The notes under the pieces were generated by a model that saw nothing but the letters and a program-made list of their open reading frames with translations, did no database searches and was not told the origin of the DNA. From Chrysochromulina tobinii (lineage: Eukaryota; Haptophyta; Prymnesiales; Chrysochromulinaceae), in the NCBI GenBank assembly GCA_001275005.1, contig JWZX01002771.1, positions 1 to 36,903 of the forward strand: DNA of 36,903 bases, read 5' to 3'. This document shows positions 29,455-36,903 of this stretch, in pieces. Each line of letters begins with the position of its first letter. Position 1 is the stretch's first letter. The position numbers were made by a program, and so were the translations under genes.

Positions 29455-30610
29455 GCCGCCGCAGCGGCCACTGATGCGGCTGCGACGGCGCCGCCGCTGC
29501 CGTGCTGCGGCTCCCTTTGCTCGGCGACGTCCCGCCATCCTCGTCGTCGTGCCCTTCTGACTCCTTCTCGTCCTCCTTCTTGTCCGCCCAAGAGGCCACC
29601 GTGTCTTGAGAAAAGTCCCCGTCCTTCGTCTTTTGTTCGAAGGGGTCTCTGCTCGATGGAGAAAGTGTGTCGAGGAACGTTGTGTCGTCAGCGGTGCCAC
29701 CACGAAGAATCGGGCTTGCCGATGGGAGTGACTCACCGCCGCCGCTACCATGCGGCGCTGACCTCGTCCAGGACTCCCCCTTCGAAGCCCGCTCACTTGC
29801 CACGCCGCCGCTCATCACGTCGCCCATCGCGTCTCCGCCAACTCCTCCGCCAACTCCTCCGCCTCCTCCGCCTCCTCCGCCTCCTCCTCCACTGCTTCCG
29901 CCTCCGCCGCCTCCGCCGCCTCCGCCGCCTCCGTCGCCTCTGCAGCCTCCGCCGCTTCCACCGCCTCCACCGCCTCCGCTGCCCTGCGTTGCGGATGTGG
30001 GGACCGGCGTTGGCGGCGGCTTCAATGGCACGGGTGTGGCGCCCGGCGTTGGCGGCGGCCTTAAAGGCAGCAATCCGCTCGCTTGCAAGCGATGGATGGT
30101 CTTTGCAACCATGTCCTGCAGCTGGGCGATATCGCGCGTCGTCTGCCTGGTCTCCTCGTCGAGAAGGCGCGTGGCCGTGCGCAGGCGCTCGTGAGCCACC
30201 GCGCCATCACTCGTGTGCCACGATGAGCACACCTTCGGGGTCGTGAGCCGAATGCGCTCGTGTAGTATCTGGGCTGCCGCTCTGTGCTCCTCCGCAATCT
30301 GGTTGCGCACCGCCAGAGTGTTACGCTCGAGAGCGGCGCGCCACTCACGGTGCGTCGCGTCATGTTCGGCATCGTGCTGCGAGCTGCGAGCGACGGCGAG
30401 CGCCATCCACGTATTCCGATCACCACTCTGTACATCATCGCCAGGAAGTATCAATGGCGAACGAGCGATACTAGCTCGGCTGAGCCGCCGACTAGAGCTT
30501 CTCTCTACAAATCTACGGGCCACTAAGCTGGGCGAGGAAGCTTTGCCGCCCGGACTGCGCGGCGATGAACCGCACTTGGGAGGACTCATTGTCGTCGGCG
30601 TGTCGGGCAT
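28940..30610 (-). CDS. Low-complexity protein with N-terminal coiled coil (hypothetical)
   Basis: Single open frame, 556 residues from the ATG at 30610. Residues about 65-180 form a charged helical segment (WRAALERNTLAVRNQIAEEH, HERLRTATRLLDEETRQTTR) that is the best evidence this strand is coding. Then come a Pro-rich linker, about 60 residues of nearly pure glycine (29843-29990), an acidic Lys/Glu patch, a polyglutamine run of 10 (29424-29453) and a Ser/Arg/Pro-rich tail with a repeated RWASP(P/E)-x-RGLA motif. The opposite strand has a Pro-rich open frame through the same repeat, but without a plausible folded part. The function is unknown. Confidence 0.5.
29424..29453 (-). repeat. CAG/CTG trinucleotide run coding polyglutamine
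   Basis: About ten consecutive CTG units on the plus strand (CAG on the coding strand), followed by CCG units coding Arg on the minus strand. Such runs are prone to length change. Confidence 0.85.
29840..29990 (-). repeat. CCTCCG-type repeat coding a glycine run
   Basis: Tandem CTCCGC/CTCCTC hexamers on the plus strand, read as glycine on the minus-strand gene and as proline on the other strand. Confidence 0.85.
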
Positions 30611-30851
30611 GTGGTTCGGCTACATGTACCGAACACCAGCACGGCTCGGGATTGCTGTGAATGAAGGTATCTTCGCTACTTCGATGCGCGGGCTTTGCTT
30701 TCGCCAACATGAGGTCCTTTTCTCGTCTAGTGTTGGTGTGGATGACATTTGGTGTGATGTGAATGAACGTGAATTTCTCTTCTTTTTTTGGCAGTTTCTC
30801 TGCTCTCCGTCTGCATGTGGTCTTCGCAGCATCTCGCTCCTGCTGTGAATC
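30611..30851. promoter_or_regulatory. Short divergent promoter between low-complexity and LRR genes
   Basis: 241 bp between two outward-facing ATGs. A pyrimidine-rich TTCTCTTCTTTTTTTGGCAG stretch at about 30774-30793 could also be the 3' end of an intron in the 5' UTR of the LRR gene. Confidence 0.4.
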
Positions 30852-32096
30852 ATGGCTGAATTCATAATGATTGATCCACTTTCACAGCTCTTCAAGAACA
30901 TGCTGGGCGATCTGCACACGCCTTGGTCGCACCTCGCCCGCCGATTGCGCACGGATGCCTCCTTTACAACGCTGGTACTCGCCTCGACTCCATTCTCCTC
31001 CATGCCAACCGAGGTGCTGCAAGCACTCTCAGAGAGCGAACACGTCCACACCATACACTTCCAACTGATGGGCATGGTCGACACTGACTGCCGAATTGTC
31101 GCAAAGTTTGGGCTGCCCTTGCGGACTCTGACGACGCTCAAGCTCTCGCGCAATAGTATCAGCGCAGCAGGCATACCCGCCATCGCGTCAGCCGCACTGT
31201 TGCCAACTACATCTGCGCTCACGAGTCTGGATCTGAGCGCCAACCCTCTGGGCAGTGACCTCGCAGAATTGGGCCGCGCCGTCGCACGGAGCCGGGTGCG
31301 GATACTCAACCTGAGCAGCACTCAATGTGCCGAGGGCCTGACTGAGATGGTGACCGAGATGGCGAAGGCGCTGCGTGACGAGGGCTTGGACCGGCCTGGC
31401 ATGCTCCAGACATTGCAATTGCAGAATAACGCTATCGATGACGAGGTCGCGGCCAGCTTGGTGGCGCCACTCGCCGCTGCAGGCGTCTGTGAGCTTTTTC
31501 TAGGCAAGAACCGCATCGGAGACACTGGGGGGTCGGCACTGGCGCAAGGCTGTGCCGAGACCGACTGCCATGGCACTCTCACAAGCCCGTTGCGCAAGCT
31601 GAGCCTCATCGAGAATCGATTGGGCAACGCGGCGGCTTGCTCCTTTGCGAGTGCGCTCAGTGCGAGCTGCCCGTTGCTGGCGCTCAACTTGAGCCACAAC
31701 TCCATCGGCGACGAGGGCGTTGTTGCGCTCGCGGCCAGCGTGCAGCACAATGCACGGATCACCAGCCTCGACGTAGGCATCAATGTGGCGTCCAAACAGG
31801 CAACTTCAGATGTTGCGGCACACATGACGCGTGAGGCCCAGACCCGTCGTCGCCACGCGCAGTTCCGCCACGCTGCCCGCCACCTGCTCCTCTCCAACCG
31901 CTTCCCGCGCGGAGGCGAAGGAGAGATGCTGCTAGCCAAAGTTCCCCACGCCGTACTGCTCGCCATCTTAGAGCTCTCGAAGCCTGACGGCTTCAGTTTT
32001 GAGGCCACGCACGTGGCTGCGCACGCCGGTGCTCCGTCTCTTGCACAAACGTCTGTCGTTTTGCTTTCCGAGCTTAATCAGCCCGGAACGCGGTAA
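30852..32096 (+). CDS. Leucine-rich repeat (RNI-type) protein
   Basis: Single exon, 414 residues. Six or more RNI-like LRRs of about 28-30 residues are visible between about 90 and 310: LTTLKLSRNSISAAG, LTSLDLSANPLGSDL, VRILNLSSTQCAEG, LQTLQLQNNAIDDEV, VCELFLGKNRIGD, LRKLSLIENRLGNAA, LLALNLSHNSIGDEG and ITSLDVGINVAS. A basic helix (RRRHAQFRHAARHLLL) and a short C-terminal segment (AKVPHAVLLAILELS) follow. LRRs of this type mediate protein binding, as in ribonuclease-inhibitor and NLR-like proteins; there is no NACHT or other effector domain here. The partner is unknown. Confidence 0.75.
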   Translation: MAEFIMIDPLSQLFKNMLGDLHTPWSHLARRLRTDASFTTLVLASTPFSSMPTEVLQALSESEHVHTIHFQLMGMVDTDCRIVAKFGLPLRTLTTLKLSRNSISAAGIPAIASAALLPTTSALTSLDLSANPLGSDLAELGRAVARSRVRILNLSSTQCAEGLTEMVTEMAKALRDEGLDRPGMLQTLQLQNNAIDDEVAASLVAPLAAAGVCELFLGKNRIGDTGGSALAQGCAETDCHGTLTSPLRKLSLIENRLGNAAACSFASALSASCPLLALNLSHNSIGDEGVVALAASVQHNARITSLDVGINVASKQATSDVAAHMTREAQTRRRHAQFRHAARHLLLSNRFPRGGEGEMLLAKVPHAVLLAILELSKPDGFSFEATHVAAHAGAPSLAQTSVVLLSELNQPGTR

Positions 32097-32614
32097 CGGC
32101 GTCCGATCGGATTGTGCCGGATCGGCGGATGGAAAGCGAATCAGCGCAAAACGGCTTCGCGACACTACGTGCCTCGCCTCGTAGCCGGCACGAAGCCCTA
32201 AGCCGGTCGAGACCGTACAATCTACAAAGACCGTACCCTCCCGAACCCAAGAACAACCCATGGGCGCCTCACACCCGCACACCACGCAATCCACCATACG
32301 TGTACCGGGTACACATACACGTCTGACGTCACAGCACAAGACGTCGGACACCCCTGCGACCTTTCACGTCGCACACAGGCTTCATCCGCTCATCACCAGG
32401 CCGCCACATCCGAATGGTCAATGCACACGGTACACGCGACGCTGAGACCCCGCCCGACCCGCGAGCCCGACCCTGCCCCCCATCACAGTCACTGTTACTC
32501 ACAGTAATGCCCGTATACAGGACCTAAGGTGCTTGCAACTTCAGCTTCCCCAGAAGCAACTTAGAGCGTTCTGGGCTGAAAGCAGATCAAAGACCTAAGG
32601 TAATGAAGAGTTGA
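32097..32614. other. Convergent intergenic region, no gene seen
   Basis: About 520 bp between two converging stop codons. A GACCTAAGGT decamer appears twice (about 32521 and 32591). Nothing else could be supported. Confidence 0.4.
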
Positions 32615-34900
32615 TCATATGATGGAGAGTCGTGACACAGAGCCCTTTGCTAGTCCATCGACCCTCATCATTGTAGGTCGCTCAAAGGCGTTCAATGTGT
32701 GCGCTTTGGACGCGGTAGTCTGTGCCCTTCCTTTGACAGACGGTGGCAGCGCGCGGATTCCGTTAACGCCGATGCTCGCGAGCGGAGCACGGCCCGGCTT
32801 GACTTGGGCGAGCGAGGCGAGCGAGGCGGACTTGGGCAAGCCTGTGGGAAAGGTCGAGTGTGCCCGTGCGCGAGCATGTGGCACGCTTTGTTGTGCCTCT
32901 GGCTGAAGAGTGGCGATGGAGTGGCTCAAGTCACGCAGTAGGCCCTTCATCACCTCCGCCACCCCCGCCGTTGGGACTTCCTCCCTCGTCAGCGTGCCAA
33001 CCTCGCCCTCGGTACCTTCGAGGGGCATCTTTTCTTGATCGGCCTCGATCTCGGCCCTGAGCTCGGCCTCGATCTCGGCCCTGAGCTCGGCCTCATCGTC
33101 TTCAATGACCGGCTGCTCATCCCAACCAGGCGCGAAGGCCGGCTTGCCGCCCGGCAGTGTGAACTTGCCCCGGCGCTCGGGCACGGAGCCCGCCTCGATT
33201 GATAGCGAGACACCCACCTTGCGCTTTGTCCTCTTCGTCTCAACAGGGTCGCTACTAGCCTCCCCCGGGGCCTCCGAGGGCGCCGGAGGCTCCTCGTTAG
33301 GCTCCTCGAGTCGAAACGCGATCGCCTCCGGCCCCGCCGGCTCTAGCTGCCCAATTCCGACCTCCGGCACCCTCGCATGCCCCACTGGCTCCTGCTGTCG
33401 CGCTCTGGTTTCCCCGACCGTCGTCGGCTCGGAGGAGGCCGCGGACGGCGAGCGCGTCGGCGCCGGTGAGCGCTGTAGCGAGCGCGTCGGCGTGGCACCC
33501 GTCGGTGTGGAGATGGCGCGGGCAAGGTGGAGGCGGAGGAGGCCGCTCACTGCGTTCAGCGAGCCTCCCACCGCGTCCGCGGCCCATGCGGCAGCAGCGG
33601 CCAGCGGGCTTTGGACCAGCGGGCTTTGGGCTTTCGCCGAAGGTGACGACGAGAGCACTCGGCCTGGGCTAGCCTTGAGGTGGCCGATGGCGCGGGTGAG
33701 CAGGGATGGCGTTGGCGCCACAAGGGTTGGCTCCTCAAATGTGTGTGAGTCAGGCTTGGCTCCAAATCTCGGCGATGTGGGCAGCGAGCATGACGGTGGC
33801 AAGGACGGCTGGGTGCGGCCAGTGGTGCCCTGCGCACGTGATCGGCCCTTGGCAGCAAGCTCGTGCAGCGCCCTCTGTGCTTCTTCGAGTGCATGTATTG
33901 CCGCCGCACGCTCGCGCTTCGCTTCTTGTTCTGCGAGCAGCTTCGTATGCTGCGCGTCCCTCACGACGCCGCCTGCTCGTTCGGCCGCCAACCAGCGCTG
34001 CTTCGCGTCCTGCCAGCGCCAGCCGATCGAAACCAGCGCGCTCGACGGCCGTGGTCGCAGCTTACCAGAATGTGGCGACACGACGAGCGTAAGGGCGGCC
34101 GGCATGGGCTGAGCCACCGCAGCGGAAGCGGCGGCGGCTCCCTGGCCGACGCCTTCCATCTCCTCGTCGCCATCTGCAGCCCGCCTCGCGCGAACCAGAA
34201 GCTCATTCAGCTGGTGGAACGCTTGGCGTGGCGCACGCGCCATCGGAAGGCTCAGGGGGTCGTCGGCGAGGAGTTCAAGGGAGCGCCCTTTCGCCGCCGC
34301 CGCTCGCGCCAGGACGAGCTTCGAGAGCGGTTTGAAGGTAGACAAGCCGAGCTCGTCCACTTGGCGCAGCTGGCGCTGCAATAGCAACATCTCCTCGAGT
34401 GCCTCGCGTAACCCCTGCGTGTGCTGCGCCCGGCTCCGGCTTGCTGTAGCTGATGGTGTCTTGGGCCGGAAGCTCTCCAGCTGCCGACGAATGCCCTTGA
34501 TTCGTCGGATGAGAGGGGCTGTCAGCCCGTCGAGCAGCGCGATTGCCTCATCGAGCAGCTTCCCACGTTCAGTCATGATGAAGCGCAGGTGCTGAACCAT
34601 CGCACATCTCATGGCAAGGAGTTGGAAGCGTAGTTTGGAGTTGCCTGCCCCACGGCGAAGACCTACTGCTAAGATCAGTGCCGCCTCCTTCGATGCGGCT
34701 CGTTTACCCCGGCACTTGGCATCGTCAACCAGCCGCGCATCGAGGCGAACGAGCTCCGCTAGGGCTGAAAACCCCGAGCGTGGAGGTTCACTGCGAGAGA
34801 CAAGCTTGCGATTCGCGATGATGACACGATCTGCGCATGTCGCTTCGCGATAAAGGACTTCCTCGACGTCCTCTCGTGACATCCTTTGGGAGTCCACCAT
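32615..34900 (-). CDS. Large helical and disordered protein, unknown family
   Basis: Single open frame, 761 residues from the ATG at 34900. The first 230 residues look folded and helical (VEEVLYREATCADRVIIANR, FSALAELVRLDARLVDDA, LRFQLLAMRCAMVQHLRFIM, RLIRRIKGIRRQLESF-like, LREALEEMLLLQRQLRQVDE). A second helix at about 310-360 contains RWQDAKQRWLAAERAGG. The rest is Ser/Pro-rich and probably disordered, with an acidic duplicated ELRAEIEAELRAEIEAD coded by a 24-bp tandem repeat near 33045-33092. I do not recognise a family. No intron is needed to keep the frame open. Confidence 0.6.
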   Translation of the reverse strand: MVDSQRMSREDVEEVLYREATCADRVIIANRKLVSRSEPPRSGFSALAELVRLDARLVDDAKCRGKRAASKEAALILAVGLRRGAGNSKLRFQLLAMRCAMVQHLRFIMTERGKLLDEAIALLDGLTAPLIRRIKGIRRQLESFRPKTPSATASRSRAQHTQGLREALEEMLLLQRQLRQVDELGLSTFKPLSKLVLARAAAAKGRSLELLADDPLSLPMARAPRQAFHQLNELLVRARRAADGDEEMEGVGQGAAAASAAVAQPMPAALTLVVSPHSGKLRPRPSSALVSIGWRWQDAKQRWLAAERAGGVVRDAQHTKLLAEQEAKRERAAAIHALEEAQRALHELAAKGRSRAQGTTGRTQPSLPPSCSLPTSPRFGAKPDSHTFEEPTLVAPTPSLLTRAIGHLKASPGRVLSSSPSAKAQSPLVQSPLAAAAAWAADAVGGSLNAVSGLLRLHLARAISTPTGATPTRSLQRSPAPTRSPSAASSEPTTVGETRARQQEPVGHARVPEVGIGQLEPAGPEAIAFRLEEPNEEPPAPSEAPGEASSDPVETKRTKRKVGVSLSIEAGSVPERRGKFTLPGGKPAFAPGWDEQPVIEDDEAELRAEIEAELRAEIEADQEKMPLEGTEGEVGTLTREEVPTAGVAEVMKGLLRDLSHSIATLQPEAQQSVPHARARAHSTFPTGLPKSASLASLAQVKPGRAPLASIGVNGIRALPPSVKGRAQTTASKAHTLNAFERPTMMRVDGLAKGSVSRLSII

Positions 34901-35208
34901 GGCTCATTCAAAACGGGGAGTGTGAATGATCACCTTTGTCTGTGAAGTACCGTCTCCTTTCAAGACGACCAGCCAATTATGTACCAGGTATGGTTTGTTC
35001 GTTTGGAGCGCTCAAGCTCAGTGAACTAGACTATTGTCATGTGAAATGTACATTATCATCATCTTACTAAATGCTATAGGAATTACATGAGGGCTCAATT
35101 TCTGCCTGGCATGACAAGCGTCGTTTCGGCGCGTTTCGTACGGCCGAGACAACTTGGCGAAGTTGCTCCCCTCGCGCGAGCACATCTTTGGAATCCGGCT
35201 TGGTCAGT
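34901..35208. promoter_or_regulatory. Divergent intergenic region
   Basis: About 308 bp between outward-facing genes, with a more AT-rich centre at roughly 34975-35090. TTGGTCAG just before the ATG at 35209 could be a splice acceptor, in which case an upstream exon of the next gene lies here. Confidence 0.35.
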
Positions 35209-35796
35209 ATGCCCGTCGGCATCTCGCAGACGGGCACGCGCCTGATGCTGCACCTGATGAAATCGAGCGTCCCCAATGGGCCGCTGCTTCTGTGCCAGAC
35301 CGACCAGCAGCTCATTCAGCTCGCAGTGAACCATGGAGTCCCGATACCCATGGAACTCATGATGCAATTTGCCTCCTCAACTCCGGAAATGATTCTGCTA
35401 CCGGTCCGGCCCGTCGGGCTACCGCCTTCGCCGCCCCCAGTCGAGCTAGCGTCTCCCGAGAGCTATCCGTCGTCGCCACCCGACAGTCCACCGAAAAAGA
35501 CCCCCGCGCGGCACGTTGCGGAAAAGCTGGAAGCAGCTTCAGCAGCAGCTGACAGTGACATACCATCCGCTCGCAAGCCCAAGAAGCCCAAGAAGGTCAA
35601 AGGGTCCAAGAAGGCCAAGGCGGGCGCGACGGGAGCGGACGCCGCAGAAGAGGGTGATTACAGCATCGATCGGCCACCACAGAGGCCCAAGCGCGTTCGT
35701 CCTGCGAAGAAGCGAGCCGTTCAGAAAGAGCTGGAAGCTGCCGAGGACGAGGAGATGTGGAGACACACTCCCAGGACTACTGCGGCGCTCATGTGA
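35209..35796 (+). CDS. Small protein with Lys-rich tail (hypothetical)
   Basis: 195 residues from the ATG at 35209; the frame is open slightly upstream from a TTG. The first 75 residues look folded (MPVGISQTGTRLMLHLMKSS, PNGPLLLCQTDQQLIQLAVN). Then there is a Pro-rich linker (LPPSPPPVELASPESYPSS) and a strongly basic region (ARKPKKPKKVKGSKKAKAG, RPKRVRPAKKRAVQKELEAA) that could serve as a nuclear localisation or nucleic-acid-binding tail. No family is recognised. The N terminus may be extended by an upstream exon. Confidence 0.45.
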   Translation: MPVGISQTGTRLMLHLMKSSVPNGPLLLCQTDQQLIQLAVNHGVPIPMELMMQFASSTPEMILLPVRPVGLPPSPPPVELASPESYPSSPPDSPPKKTPARHVAEKLEAASAAADSDIPSARKPKKPKKVKGSKKAKAGATGADAAEEGDYSIDRPPQRPKRVRPAKKRAVQKELEAAEDEEMWRHTPRTTAALM

Positions 35797-36321
35797 GCGC
35801 GCCCGCCCATGCTACGGTGTAGATACCATTGATGCCGTGCTTCGCGTGGTATGGTGCGTCGTATCGAGCGAAATACTGTTCTGTCAGCCTGCGACGCGCA
35901 TTGGCTTAGAGGTGCCTGCGCGCGCAGTGCATGCGGGTTCTGGTCACGAGTAGCCTCAGAAGGTCCCTTAGAGAGAAGAGGGCGAGTAGCCTGCATAAGT
36001 AGCAAACCGGGTAGCAATTTTATACATAGTATTTTTCCGGAGACGATTTGCAGTTTGAATTTCTTACTGAATTTCCGGGGCCTATAATTATCTACTTAAA
36101 GATGTCGTGCGTACGTCGTGAAGCCTCCTGTGACACTCCCGACGCTGACTCAATTCTCACACGTAACTCACAGGAATCAACTTTCATCCGCATCCACGGT
36201 TTCACGTCGAAAGTTGGGTTTTGGAGATTTGGACCAAAACCGTTGCTTCCACAGCGCGACGCCGCCAACTGACGAGCGTTCCACGATCCTCTCGATCCAC
36301 TCCCGAACTCTCTCTTACAAA
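35797..36321. promoter_or_regulatory. Intergenic and 5' region of alpha-tubulin
   Basis: About 525 bp ending at the tubulin start codon. The stretch 36010-36110 is AT-richer than its surroundings (TTTTATACATAGTATTTTTC), which may mark the core promoter or the 3' end of the preceding transcript. No motif could be assigned with certainty. Confidence 0.35.

Positions 36322-36903
<582 letters not shown>

Noticed and set aside
29667-30194. Proline-rich open frame on the plus strand opposite the low-complexity gene
   Set aside because: It is the complement of the glycine-coding repeat. The minus strand also carries a long helical segment with varied composition, whereas this frame is almost only repeat.

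Overview
The window reads as nuclear DNA of a unicellular eukaryote, most likely a GC-rich microalga or related protist (haptophyte-like is my best guess, from general impression only). The evidence is GT-AG spliceosomal introns, an alpha-tubulin gene, a complete COPII SEC23 gene, a sterol 24-C-methyltransferase, a mitochondrial carrier, a P2X-type receptor with algal-style architecture, and a bacterial-type tRNA methyltransferase with a secretory-like leader that would suit a complex plastid. There are no bacterial operons, rRNA genes, tRNAs or CRISPR arrays that I could recognise.

Layout: (1) 366-2521 (-) coiled-coil protein with a four-cysteine zinc ribbon; (2) 3323-4859 (+) HxRxGD-type glycosyltransferase; (3) 5045-7816 (-) P2X-like receptor fused to an EF-hand and a novel C-terminal repeat; (4) 8029-8823 (+) PDZ protein; (5) 8923-11773 (+) SEC23, six exons; (6) 13030-14914 (-) SKP1-like/LRR fusion; (7) 15314-15990 (-) small coiled coil; (8) 16260-20010 (-) WW/ARM-repeat protein; (9) 20263-23082 (+) proline-rich, single-TM, IQ and six-EF-hand protein; (10) 24136-25014 (-) MnmM-like methyltransferase; (11) 25903-27105 (-) sterol methyltransferase; (12) 27350-28237 (-) SLC25 carrier; (13) 28940-30610 (-) low-complexity coiled coil; (14) 30852-32096 (+) LRR protein; (15) 32615-34900 (-) unknown helical protein; (16) 35209-35796 (+) small basic-tail protein; (17) 36322-end (+) alpha-tubulin, partial. 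Genes are packed closely, often divergent over short shared promoters (7817-8028, 20011-20262, 30611-30851).

The most striking content is in the introns. Introns of the glycosyltransferase, P2X and SEC23 genes are short (about 80-250 nt), are built from degenerate roughly 10-13 bp tandem repeats around a TGATGGCA/TGATTGC core, and four of them carry the same 18-nt block GATTGC(A/G/C)TCCCT(C/A)(A/C)TCAG. Many are bordered by direct duplications of the neighbouring exon (up to 28 nt), and several have AG|GT at both ends. This is what recent intron gain by introner-like elements and/or tandem duplication would leave. A copy of one of these exon-intron junctions also lies in inverted orientation downstream of its own gene (4910-5007).

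Functionally the genes are a mixture. Several concern calcium and membrane signalling (P2X/EF-hand, PDZ, six-EF-hand membrane protein), others secretion and glycosylation (SEC23, glycosyltransferase), sterol synthesis, organelle transport and cytoskeleton. There is no evidence of a cluster with one pathway. Exon models were built by hand from frame continuity and GT-AG sites. They are well supported by homology in SEC23, tubulin and P2X, and are weaker elsewhere.
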